Origin: an uncultured Cellvibrio sp.
Lineage (GTDB): Bacteria; Pseudomonadota; Gammaproteobacteria; Pseudomonadales; Cellvibrionaceae
Assembly (NCBI GenBank): GCA_946886255.1
Contig: CAMPIG010000025.1
Span: 1 to 21,774, forward strand
Direction: 5' to 3'
DNA length: 21,774 nt
Shown: positions 7,362 to 15,002 of the stretch, one piece after another
How the letters are laid out: the number at the start of each line of letters is the position of its first letter
Numbering within the stretch: the first letter of the stretch is position 1
The notes under the pieces: model-generated
Database searches by the model: none
What the model was told of the DNA's origin: nothing
The model's input: only the letters and a program-made list of their open reading frames with translations
Position numbers and translations under genes: made by a program

Positions 7362-8441
7362 TCAGTCGAGCTCACGGCAGGCGCGATACAAATCTTTCCA
7401 CTCGCTGCGCTCTTTCATCACTGTTTCCTGATACTCCCGCCAGACGACCGCGTCCTGCACCGGGTCTTTAACGATGGCGCCGACCAGGCTGGAGGCCAGA
7501 TCATTGGCATGGAGCACGCCATCGCCAAAATGCGCTGCCAGCGCCATGCCGCTGTTGATGACCGAGATGGCTTCAGCGGTAGACAGGGTGGCGCTGGAGG
7601 GCTTGAGTTTGGTCTTGCCATCTTCCGTCTGGCCGTTGCGCAACTCGCGAAAGATTTGCACCACCCGGCGCACTTCTTTGAGGGCGGGCGGCTCGCCCGG
7701 CAACTCCAGCGCCTTACCCATTTCGGCCACGCGTTTGGTGACGATGGACACTTCTTCAGCTTCGCTGGCAGGCACCGGCAGGATCACTGTATTGAACCGG
7801 CGCTTGAGTGCGCTGGACAGTTCGTTGATGCCTTTATCCCGATTGTTGGCGGTAGCGATGACGTTAAAGCCGCGCACTGCCTGGGTTTCGATGCCCAGCT
7901 CGGGCACCGGCAAGGATTTTTCCGAAAGGATACTGATTAACGAATCCTGCACGTCGGCGGGGATACGTGTGAGCTCTTCCACGCGCGCAGTTTTGCCCTG
8001 CTCCATAGCGCGCATTAACGGGCTGGGTACCAAGGCTTTGGCGGAGGGGCCTTTGGCGAGCAATTCGGCGTAGTTCCAACCGTAGCGCAATTGCTCCTCA
8101 CTGGTACCCGCGGTGCCTTGAATCAGCATGGTGGAATCACCACTGATGGCAGCCGCCAAATGTTCGGACACCCAGGACTTGGCTGTGCCCGGTACACCGA
8201 AGAGTAACAAGGCGCGGTCGGTGGCGAGAGTTGCCACAGCCGTTTCGATAATCCGGCGGCTACCGATGTATTTGGCGCTGACCTCGAAGCCGTTATCCAA
8301 TTTGCCACCGAGTAGATAAGTGGCGACCGCCCAAGGTGACAGCGCCCAGTTGGTGGGGCGTTGGCGAGTGTCAGATTTTTGCAGGGCGTCCAGCTCTTCA
8401 GCGAATTGGTGCTCGGCGTGTTGGCGCAGGATTTGGCTCAT
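7362..8441 (-). CDS. MoxR-type AAA+ ATPase
   Basis: A 359-residue AAA+ ATPase and the motor of the operon. Walker A is GVPGTAKS (82-89). The Walker B region reads ARVEELTRIP (152-161), with Glu-Glu where most MoxR proteins have Asp-Glu. Sensor 1 is NVIATANNRDKG (193-204), and the arginine finger lies in ALKRRF (R214/R215). MoxR ATPases remodel or activate partner proteins, normally with a VWA protein from the same operon, which is present two genes downstream. The start ATG has AGGA nine bases upstream and follows the DUF5691 gene... in transcription order it precedes DUF5682 by three bases. Assignment to the MoxR clade is strong; the remodelling target is unknown. Confidence 0.92.
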   Translation of the reverse strand: MSQILRQHAEHQFAEELDALQKSDTRQRPTNWALSPWAVATYLLGGKLDNGFEVSAKYIGSRRIIETAVATLATDRALLLFGVPGTAKSWVSEHLAAAISGDSTMLIQGTAGTSEEQLRYGWNYAELLAKGPSAKALVPSPLMRAMEQGKTARVEELTRIPADVQDSLISILSEKSLPVPELGIETQAVRGFNVIATANNRDKGINELSSALKRRFNTVILPVPASEAEEVSIVTKRVAEMGKALELPGEPPALKEVRRVVQIFRELRNGQTEDGKTKLKPSSATLSTAEAISVINSGMALAAHFGDGVLHANDLASSLVGAIVKDPVQDAVVWREYQETVMKERSEWKDLYRACRELD

Positions 8442-8473
8442 GTCATCTTCCTGATCAGAGAGAGGTTAAATGT

Positions 8474-10012
8474 TCAACTTAGGTGTTCAATCAGCACTTT
8501 GCGCTGCTCGATCACGCGCAGTACGCGCGCCACCGTTTCGGCAAAGAATTGGGTAGTGGGTTGGTCAATCGGCCAGCTTTGGGCTGCATCGGCAAAACAA
8601 TCCGTCGGGACTAAACAGGCAAAGTCCACCAGCGAGTTGCGCAGGGTGTAATCCCATTTGCTGTGGTCTTCGGCCAGATCCTTTTTGATACGCTGAAAAA
8701 CCTTACGCGCGAGCTGGCTGGAGACCTGGGTATCCAGCCCCCGGCTTTTGACAATCCGGGCGAGCAGGTCGCCGTGCGCGATCTGCTTTTGGCCCTTATC
8801 GAGCAGCGCCAGCCAATAGTCTTCTTGCTCATTAGCCGATAAAAGATCGATCAGCTCAAAACCATCGAAAGAGAAGTCTTTAATCGTTGGCTGTGCCAGC
8901 AGGGCGCTGGCCCATTCCTGATTGGCTTCACGCAACAGTGCATGGTGCCAGGCACGCAGTAACGCCAGGCTCCAGTCGCTACCCCGTGCCCACTTCAATA
9001 ACTCGGTGGGCGTCAGTCCGGTAGCCTGTTCCCACCACTGCAGCGGCAGGGCGCGCGCCAGTTGATAAAGCCACCACGCACGCTGGCCTAGAGGCTCGCT
9101 TTGCGTGCGGTTTTCTTCAATAGCGTCTTGCTTCCAATCAGGATCGAAAGCTTCGGGGGGCTCAAGAGTCAGGGTTTTTCGCAATAGTTTGCGCTCACTA
9201 ACAAGGTAGCAGTTAACCCGCGCGGTCATTCGCTGGACGTAGCCGCTTGCCGGTAAACTGGCCAGCAAATCAGCCGCCATCAGGCGGACCTCCTTGCTGC
9301 GGTCGCCGAGTAAACGATTCAGCAGCGGCTCATCTTCAGTACTCAAACCAACCCGTAAAGTCTCTGCCAACAGGGTGCGCTCGCGCGCGTCAATATCGCC
9401 CAAGGTATCTTGCAAGCGCTGCCGCGCTGCCGCGGGATCTTGTTGCCGCAGCAGGTGCAAAAAAGCCGTGCGCTGCTCGCGCGTCCCGGTCTCCCACAGG
9501 TGTTCTTCAAGCCCCTGGCGTTGGGAAAACAGATACGCCCAATCCGCATTCAAGTCAGCCAACCAGAAGCCGCGCTCGCCCGCGACCGGCTCAAGATAGG
9601 GGCGCAGCTCTTTGTGGCGCGCACCCAGATTAAGGAGAGCGGGTAACAGGCGCGGCGGTAGATGCAGATCGCGCCGTGCAAACGCGCGTAAAGCCTCTGC
9701 CTGCAGGGGCTGCGGCGCTTCATCAATGATCTCCTGCATCACCTTGAGCAGGATTTTGTTGTCGGGAATAGGGCGGCTGGACACGGGTGATGGTGGGTGG
9801 GCGCGTGCGCTTAGCAAAGGCTCAAACCCGGCCAAAGCGCCGATGCTGAGCGCACCAGCAGTGCGCAACAACAAGGTGTCCGGCGAGTCAGTTGCTGCTG
9901 TGATATCGGTCAGGAGTTCACCGAGCGCGCCTTCTGCAGTGGGCAGAGCAGGCGAAGTGCGCTCGCTGCCGATCAACGCCTGAGAGGCGAGTTGTTGCTG
10001 CAATAAACTCAT
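8474..10012 (-). CDS. DUF5691 family helical-repeat protein
   Basis: A protein of 512 residues, predominantly alpha-helical. It contains HEAT-like stretches such as RLLGDRSKEVRLMAADLLAS, which suggest a scaffold for protein contacts. No catalytic motif is visible. I place the start at ATG 10012 (MSLLQQQLASQAL): it overlaps the SWIM stop as ATGA and has AAGGAG ten bases upstream. The open frame continues back to 10087, but that would overlap the SWIM gene by 79 bases and add a tail with no support. A gap of 32 bases leads to the MoxR gene. The DUF5691 name is based on the conserved neighbourhood and general character, and is less certain than those of the flanking genes. Confidence 0.75.
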   Translation of the reverse strand: MSLLQQQLASQALIGSERTSPALPTAEGALGELLTDITAATDSPDTLLLRTAGALSIGALAGFEPLLSARAHPPSPVSSRPIPDNKILLKVMQEIIDEAPQPLQAEALRAFARRDLHLPPRLLPALLNLGARHKELRPYLEPVAGERGFWLADLNADWAYLFSQRQGLEEHLWETGTREQRTAFLHLLRQQDPAAARQRLQDTLGDIDARERTLLAETLRVGLSTEDEPLLNRLLGDRSKEVRLMAADLLASLPASGYVQRMTARVNCYLVSERKLLRKTLTLEPPEAFDPDWKQDAIEENRTQSEPLGQRAWWLYQLARALPLQWWEQATGLTPTELLKWARGSDWSLALLRAWHHALLREANQEWASALLAQPTIKDFSFDGFELIDLLSANEQEDYWLALLDKGQKQIAHGDLLARIVKSRGLDTQVSSQLARKVFQRIKKDLAEDHSKWDYTLRNSLVDFACLVPTDCFADAAQSWPIDQPTTQFFAETVARVLRVIEQRKVLIEHLS

Positions 10013-11352
10013 GGGTTTGCCGCTCCTTCTTGCCATACCAAATTCGGGTTCCAGGCACTGAGCGGCCGCAGGTTTTCCCCATCCCATTCCCCGAAGATAG
10101 TCACCGCCATGCCTCCGGCCTCGGCGATTAATGGCCAGACATCCTGATCGGAAATTCGCAGTGGCATCCCTAATTGGTCAGCGGTAACAAGCTGCCAACC
10201 GGAACTGTTGGGGGTGGGGACTACCTGATCGATCATCATCGGCAGCGGCCATTGCCAGGGATTGGCGGCGACGGCGGCGGCCAGATCGGCGAGGGTTTTC
10301 GATGAGGGCGATCTTAGCGGCGATGCGTCTGCTTCCACTGAAATTAGCTCCGGCGTATCCACCACCAATGCACGCAAAGGTGCCGCACCGGGGTAAAACG
10401 CCAGGGTCATCTTCAGGTGGGTGCCGGTCAGCAGGTTGAGATCGAAGCGGCGGGTGCCATGGGAGAAGTCCAGCAGCAGCGCACGCCGACCGGAGGCCTG
10501 CCCCAGCAACCACACGCGGCGCACCCACAGGCGGTCTTCTTCATCGACGCGTTGGCCAAGCACCAGCCAGGTGTCAGAAAGCGTCTCGCCGGTTGCCAGA
10601 ACAACCTCTTTGTCGGTAGTTAAGCCTAGCGCTGCGCGCAAATCCGCCTGCGCCGGCTCGGGTAAGGAATCCAAACGCTGGAAACCATCAATTATTAATT
10701 GCAGTTGGCCAAACGCCGCAAGAATTCGTGCGGGCCAGTGTTCATCGGCGCCCACGCGTTGCTCCAACTGGCGCAAACGCTGGGCAATACCGGGCAATTG
10801 CGCATCGACCATGCGCTTGGCCATCTCCTGCCAAACCTCCGCGCGACTACTGAGTTGGGCCAAGCCCTGACGGATATTATCGGCTAGCCAGCGTTGCAGA
10901 TCGGCCAGCCCGGCGGCCATGCGCTCCCGCCGCGCGGCTTCGCGTTTCGCGGTTGCCTGGGGGTCGGCCGGTGCCGCTGCTTTTTCAACGGCTTCGGCCT
11001 TTTTAGCTTCCTGCTTTTCGGCGCGATTCTGGCGTGAGTCAAGCCATTCGCTAACCCAGGCGGGCGCGTCACTGGTTGTAAAAGCGGTTTGATGTTGCAG
11101 CCATAGCAGCAGCAGAGCCAAGCCATGTTTACAGGGGAATTTGCGGCTGGGGCAACTGCATTTAAAGGCGGGCCCGGATTTATCGATCTGCACCTGGTAG
11201 GGTTTGGAGCCGCTCCCCTGGCACTCGCCCCACAGTGCAGCATCATTAAATTGCAGCTTGGGCCACTTGGCGGGAATCACCAAACCCTTGGCGGCTTTGG
11301 CGGAGGCTTCGTCGGGAGCAAGCTGTTGTATATCGTCGAGGCTCAGGTCCAT
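10009..11352 (-). CDS. SWIM zinc-finger protein, first gene of the MoxR-VWA operon
   Basis: A 447-residue protein. The SWIM motif is complete: FKCSCPSRKFPCKHGLALLL gives C65-x-C67-x6-C74-x-H76, a zinc site that usually contacts DNA or protein. A charged Lys/Glu/Ala-rich linker (about 110-145) joins it to a long C-terminal region with no motif I recognise. It is the promoter-proximal gene, so it may direct the complex to its target. The ATG at 11352 has a weak ribosome site (GATAAAGAC) but fits the conserved N-terminus. A 10-base inverted repeat lies about 20 bases upstream. The SWIM finger is certain; the role is inference. Confidence 0.88.
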   Translation of the reverse strand: MDLSLDDIQQLAPDEASAKAAKGLVIPAKWPKLQFNDAALWGECQGSGSKPYQVQIDKSGPAFKCSCPSRKFPCKHGLALLLLWLQHQTAFTTSDAPAWVSEWLDSRQNRAEKQEAKKAEAVEKAAAPADPQATAKREAARRERMAAGLADLQRWLADNIRQGLAQLSSRAEVWQEMAKRMVDAQLPGIAQRLRQLEQRVGADEHWPARILAAFGQLQLIIDGFQRLDSLPEPAQADLRAALGLTTDKEVVLATGETLSDTWLVLGQRVDEEDRLWVRRVWLLGQASGRRALLLDFSHGTRRFDLNLLTGTHLKMTLAFYPGAAPLRALVVDTPELISVEADASPLRSPSSKTLADLAAAVAANPWQWPLPMMIDQVVPTPNSSGWQLVTADQLGMPLRISDQDVWPLIAEAGGMAVTIFGEWDGENLRPLSAWNPNLVWQEGAANP

Positions 11353-11372
11353 TTGTCTTTATCGTCGGTCAC

Positions 11373-11413
11373 TTTAACTGGCCAGATGATCTCTGATTTT
11401 GGTGCCAGTTAAA
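11373..11413. promoter_or_regulatory. inverted repeat upstream of the SWIM-MoxR-VWA operon
   Basis: The arms TTTAACTGGC (11373-11382) and GCCAGTTAAA (11404-11413) match perfectly over 10 bases, with 21 bases between. The repeat begins 20 bases upstream of the SWIM start codon. It could be an operator or a hairpin in the 5' leader that controls translation. The regulator is unknown. Confidence 0.45.
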
Positions 11414-11508
11414 AGTCGTAACGTAAAAGAATCGTGTTTTTACCTCGCATAGATGAGCACCGGCTTTTGGCGACATAACATCAGTGATTAATCAACGGAG
11501 GTTAGGTT

Positions 11509-11562
11509 ATGCATGACCTTTACTGGGGGAATGACGCGGCGGAGGGAGCGGCTACCTTATAA
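11509..11562 (+). CDS. possible 17-residue peptide
   Basis: ATG 11509 is preceded by a strong ribosome site, ACGGAGG, seven bases upstream. It opens a frame for MHDLYWGNDAAEGAATL and ends with TAA at 11562. I know no relative of the peptide. A frame shifted by +1 from ATG 11513 runs for about 41 codons. Either could be a leader peptide or a remnant; the good ribosome site is the only argument. Confidence 0.2.
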   Translation: MHDLYWGNDAAEGAATL

Positions 11563-11666
11563 CAAAACATACTATCAACTGCTCAGTTTGGCAGAACCAA
11601 GCCTCATAAGATTCGAGCAGTACGTCAACCAACAATAACTCCACCAAAACACCATATTTAAAAATA

Positions 11667-11695
11667 ATTTCATTGATGATATATCTGAATGAAAT
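11667..11695. promoter_or_regulatory. candidate operator upstream of the lyase gene
   Basis: A perfect inverted repeat ATTTCATT (11667-11674) / AATGAAAT (11688-11695) has arm centres 21 bases apart, two turns of the helix on the same face. A third partial copy, ATTTCATC, lies near 11720. The repeat sits about 65 bases upstream of the lyase start, a plausible place for a substrate-responsive regulator. Confidence 0.35.
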
Positions 11696-11757
11696 AGAAA
11701 GATGGGTTAGTTCAAACATATTTCATCTAACAATGACCCGGGTGTCAGGTTTTTCTC

Positions 11758-14331
11758 ATGATTCTCAATAGCATTCCAAAAATATCAGTGGTTCTTGTGG
11801 CAATTACCGTATTACTTCTAAATGGATGCGACGGTAACACCGCTACTCCAGCAAGCAATACAACACCGCAAGCCTCTTCCGCGGAAGCCAGCTCATCCTC
11901 AAGCAATTCAAATTCTTCCAGTTCTTCCAGTTCTTCCAGTTCATCCAGCTCTTCAAGTGTTCAGGAACGCAGGGGATTTACACATCCAGGCGCTCCGCTC
12001 AGCTTGTCGGATCTTGAGACACTCAAAGCCTATATCGATGAAGGTAGGGAGCCATGGAAATCCGGTTTCGAGCTCTTGGCGAATGACGGTAGAGCCCAGC
12101 ATACCTTTACCATGGCTGGCCCTCACGAGATTGTGAGTCGCGCCCCTAATAACGAGAATCTGTGGCCCTGGCGCAGCGATATGATGGCGATTTGGAATCT
12201 CTCGCGGATGTGGTACTTCACCCAGGACGACAGATACGCTGAAAAGGCGCGTGAGATCCTGCTGGCCTGGGCCACCACTCACACCGAGTTCTCGGGGCGC
12301 GAATCGATGCTCGATCTGGGCGACTACGCCTACATGTTCGTGGGTGGCGCGGACATCCTGCGCGGTACCTGGTCCGGCTGGACAGAGGAGGACACGGCGA
12401 CCGTCAAGAAGTATTTCAACGATGTCCTGATGCCGGCGGCGAATCCTTATGGTGAAATCCAATACGGAGCCGCCAACAAGGGCGCGTTGGCCCTCGTCGC
12501 AATTGGACTGATGGCCATCTTCAATGACGATATCGAGAAGCTGGACGAGGTCGTCTACCAGGTTCGCACGCTCGCGCATATCGGGCTGCGCAGTTCGAAC
12601 GACCTAGGCATGCTCGGCGATTACCTCCGCGACCAGGGTCACGCTTATGGGCAAATGCGGTCACTGGTCATGCTCGCCGAAGCACTCTGGAAGCAGGACA
12701 TCGACATTTATTCCGATCTTGACAATCGTCTGCTGGCGGCGGGTGAATATTTCGCGAGAGTGAACGAGCTCGTACCCACGGCCGCGCTTCCTTTCGGCAC
12801 TACCGATGCGTACTACACCGTTGACGTCACCAACCGGGGTTGGGGAGGTTGGGGTGGCGGGAGTATCGGGCTGTTTCAGGTACACGGTGCCTACAATATC
12901 CGCAAAGGCCTGGAGACCCCCTTTATTGATCAGAGACGCCTCTGGATGCCAGTGGACGGCGGCAATTTCGTATTTCTGAAGGACACCGACACTTCGACCG
13001 CGACACCCGCGCCGGAACTTTCCATTCCATCGACAACTTCGATCACGTCGGGATTCAGCGGTGTTGATATCGGCGGCGCTACCCCGGCCGGTCAAGCAAC
13101 ATACGTTGCAGGGACGGACACATGGATCGTCAATGGCGCGGGCTCCGAGATCTGGGCTGGGAACGACAGTAACTTCTTCGCTTACAAAGCTATCACCGGT
13201 GACGGCGCCATCATCGCCAAGGTTGAATCGGTACAAAATACCCGTGAGGCCGCCAAGGCAGGTGTGATGATGCGCACCAGCCTTGAGCAGGGCGCGCCCC
13301 GCGCCTGGATGGCCCTCAGCGGTGGGGGGAATCTTGAGCAAAACATGCCGGGCCTCCAAGTTTATGGTGGTACCAACTACGGGAACAAAGTCCTCGCCGG
13401 TGGATTTTCTTCTTACTGGGTGAAACTCGAACGCATCGGCAACGCGATCACCGGCTATGTTTCTCAGGATGGCACCAACTGGGCCGCCACCAATGTCGGT
13501 CGAATCAACGGTCCACTTCCCGAAACGATCTATGTCGGCCTGGTGGTTTCATCGACTGATAACGGAACCTTGAACAGCTCCACCTTCAGCCACGTCCAGA
13601 TCACCGGCGGCGACGGTAACGCGCTAATATCCGTGCCCGCCGCGCCCGCTGCCCTGTTGGCCGCCCCGGGGGATGGCACCGTTCCGCTGCGCTGGCAGGC
13701 ATCCTTCGGGGCCACCGGCTATTCGATCAATCGCTCCACCACCAGCGGCGGCCCCTACCAAACCGTCGCAACGGATATCAAGGGCAGCAGCTACACGGAT
13801 ACCTCGGTGACCAATGGCACGACCTACTATTACACCGTCACGGCGAGCAACTCCGCCGGCACCAGCGATCTTTCTCCTGAGGACAGCGCCACACCCGCTC
13901 GCCCACTGGTGAACGTCGCAACCGATGGTGTCGCCTACGACAGTGCGCTCAACTCGGCCAACGCCAGTAACGCTTTCGACAGGACCTCAGCAACGGAATG
14001 GTTCTATGGAGGTGTGACTGGTGTGTTGCAGTATGATCTTGGCCTTGGCCGCACGGAGATCGTTCAACGCTATTCGCTCATCAGCTCCTTAAACAGGGCT
14101 TCACGCGATCCCAGAAACTGGGAGTTTCAAGGTTCCAACGATAGTGCCACCTGGACGACACTGGACAGGCAAAGCGATCAGATTTTTGCCGAGCGGCTCA
14201 AGATGAAGACTTACACCATCTCAAGTCCGGCTGCCTACCGTTATTACCGTCTCAACATCACCGCCAATAATGGCGACGATGCCTTTATAACGGTCGGTGA
14301 ATTCGGATTGTTCGCTTCCCGGCCACAGTGA
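11758..14331 (+). CDS. lipoprotein polysaccharide lyase, alginate-lyase family, with DUF1349-like, Fn3 and F5/8C domains
   Basis: An 857-residue exported enzyme. A signal peptide with lipobox LNGC (C24) predicts a lipid anchor; the next residue is Asp. A poly-Ser linker (about 40-67) leads to a helical catalytic domain (about 75-415) of the Alginate_lyase type. It carries WPWRSDMMAIWNLSRMWYF and RDQGHAYGQM (291-300), the latter typical of lyases that cleave uronate-rich chains by beta-elimination. Next come a DUF1349-like beta-sandwich (about 427-620, with AGVMMRTSLEQGAPRAWM), an Fn3 domain (about 624-710, ending TYYYTVTASNSAGTS) and a C-terminal F5/8C or CBM32-like domain (about 713-857). 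The likely role is binding and degrading alginate or a related polyuronate outside the cell. The classical PL5 NNH motif is absent (AANKGAL instead), so the substrate is uncertain; a PL38-like enzyme is possible. The ribosome site is weak (CAGG). Confidence 0.85.
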   Translation: MILNSIPKISVVLVAITVLLLNGCDGNTATPASNTTPQASSAEASSSSSNSNSSSSSSSSSSSSSSSVQERRGFTHPGAPLSLSDLETLKAYIDEGREPWKSGFELLANDGRAQHTFTMAGPHEIVSRAPNNENLWPWRSDMMAIWNLSRMWYFTQDDRYAEKAREILLAWATTHTEFSGRESMLDLGDYAYMFVGGADILRGTWSGWTEEDTATVKKYFNDVLMPAANPYGEIQYGAANKGALALVAIGLMAIFNDDIEKLDEVVYQVRTLAHIGLRSSNDLGMLGDYLRDQGHAYGQMRSLVMLAEALWKQDIDIYSDLDNRLLAAGEYFARVNELVPTAALPFGTTDAYYTVDVTNRGWGGWGGGSIGLFQVHGAYNIRKGLETPFIDQRRLWMPVDGGNFVFLKDTDTSTATPAPELSIPSTTSITSGFSGVDIGGATPAGQATYVAGTDTWIVNGAGSEIWAGNDSNFFAYKAITGDGAIIAKVESVQNTREAAKAGVMMRTSLEQGAPRAWMALSGGGNLEQNMPGLQVYGGTNYGNKVLAGGFSSYWVKLERIGNAITGYVSQDGTNWAATNVGRINGPLPETIYVGLVVSSTDNGTLNSSTFSHVQITGGDGNALISVPAAPAALLAAPGDGTVPLRWQASFGATGYSINRSTTSGGPYQTVATDIKGSSYTDTSVTNGTTYYYTVTASNSAGTSDLSPEDSATPARPLVNVATDGVAYDSALNSANASNAFDRTSATEWFYGGVTGVLQYDLGLGRTEIVQRYSLISSLNRASRDPRNWEFQGSNDSATWTTLDRQSDQIFAERLKMKTYTISSPAAYRYYRLNITANNGDDAFITVGEFGLFASRPQ
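11914..11958 (+). repeat. nine-base tandem repeat encoding the poly-Ser linker
   Basis: Three perfect copies of TCTTCCAGT (11914-11940) are followed by two degenerate ones, TCATCCAGC and TCTTCAAGT. Each unit encodes Ser-Ser-Ser in frame, so copy-number change alters linker length without a frameshift. Confidence 0.8.
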
Positions 14332-14354
14332 ATCTGATACTTCTTGATGTTACA

Positions 14355-14396
14355 CAGCCCGCAGAGCCTGAAGTTCTTCATAAGCTTGGCGGGCTG
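14355..14396 (+). terminator. possible terminator of the lyase gene
   Basis: The perfect eight-base arms CAGCCCGC (14355-14362) and GCGGGCTG (14389-14396) lie 23 bases after the lyase stop, with a T-run (AGTTTTG) about a dozen bases later. The 26-base loop is long for an intrinsic terminator, so confidence is limited. Confidence 0.35.
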
Positions 14397-14514
14397 CTCA
14401 AATAAACAGTTTTGTCCTTAATGCAAAAGGTTGTCTCCGTAGTCATTCAGAGACCGACCATGTTGGATTTTTACCGGAGAGAATAACGTTTACCTGAAAA
14501 GAAAAGCTTATTGC

Positions 14515-14551
14515 TGCCGGGTGCGGCTTAATGTGCGCACTCACACCGGCA
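14515..14551 (-). terminator. possible terminator overlapping the end of the Lrp-type gene
   Basis: On the minus strand TGCCGG-TG (14551-14544) can pair with CA-C-CCGGCA (14523-14515) with one bulged base, and the next bases read AATAAGCTTTTCTTTTC, which is T-rich. The stop codon TGA lies inside the loop, next to the self-complementary GTGCGCAC (14533-14540). Confidence 0.4.
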
Positions 14552-15002
14552 AGGCGGTTTTATCCACCGGTGATTTCAAGACAAACGAGGAATGTACGCC
14601 GCTCACCCCGTCAATACGGGTGAGTTTTTGCAGCAAAAATTGCTGATAGGCATCCATATCTTTCACGATGACCTTCAGCAAATAATCGGCTGATTGCCCG
14701 GTAATCAAATGACACTCGAGCACTTCCGGGTAGCTGCCGACAGTTTTCTCAAAGTTGTCTAAAAGTTCGGGGGTGTGTTTATCCATGCTGATCTGGATAA
14801 ACGAAACAAGGGTGAGGCCGAGTTGACGGGCGTTGAGCAGGGCAACATAGCCATCGATAAACCCTGCTTCTTCCAGTTGGCGCACGCGACGCAAGCAGGG
14901 CGAAGGCGAAAGATTAATCGCGTCTGCCAGCTCCTGATTGGAGATGCGCCCGTGCTTTTGCAGGGTTTCGAGGATCATTTGGTCGTAGCGGTCGAGATTC
15001 AT
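14541..15002 (-). CDS. Lrp/AsnC family transcriptional regulator
   Basis: A 153-residue regulator of normal family length. The N-terminal helix-turn-helix is LDRYDQMILETLQKHGRISNQ through LSPSPCLRRVRQLEEAGFI (3-49). The C-terminal RAM effector domain holds the conserved turn GQSADYLLKV (102-111), which senses amino acids at the dimer interface. Such proteins act as octamers or hexadecamers that wrap DNA. It is divergent from leuA, with 495 bases between them containing a Lrp-like palindrome, so it may control itself and leuA; this is inference. The ribosome site is poor. The family is certain, but a true Lrp and a specialised paralogue cannot be told apart here. Confidence 0.92.
   Translation of the reverse strand: MNLDRYDQMILETLQKHGRISNQELADAINLSPSPCLRRVRQLEEAGFIDGYVALLNARQLGLTLVSFIQISMDKHTPELLDNFEKTVGSYPEVLECHLITGQSADYLLKVIVKDMDAYQQFLLQKLTRIDGVSGVHSSFVLKSPVDKTALPV

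Larger units (their letters stand above)
11353..11757. other. intergenic region between the SWIM operon and the lyase gene
   Basis: This 405-base gap separates two divergent genes and must hold both promoters. It contains the inverted repeats listed separately. Part of it (about 11641-11700) is strongly AT-rich, roughly a quarter G+C, unlike the flanking genes. A possible short peptide starts at 11509 behind a good ribosome site. I could not pick convincing -35/-10 pairs for either direction. Confidence 0.5.

Noticed and set aside
5295..7940. Plus-strand open frames up to 220 codons opposite the DUF5682 and MoxR genes
   Set aside because: They are shadows of well-supported minus-strand genes, with low-complexity Arg/Ala/Ser-rich translations and no ribosome sites of note.
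10013..10087. Longer N-terminus for the DUF5691 protein
   Set aside because: It would overlap the SWIM gene by 79 bases. ATG 10012 has AAGGAG upstream and an ATGA junction as elsewhere in the operon.
11513..11638. A 41-codon frame upstream of the lyase as a transposase remnant
   Set aside because: The RRRER and YYQLL stretch vaguely recalls transposase N-termini, but no motif could be matched and no terminal repeats are visible.
11890..11958. CRISPR-like array
   Set aside because: The short repeats are contiguous nine-base Ser codon units inside a coding region, with no spacers.
11953..13359. Long minus-strand open frames inside the lyase gene (208 and 232 codons)
   Set aside because: They are antisense to a gene with clear domains, arise from GC-rich codon bias, and encode no recognisable protein.
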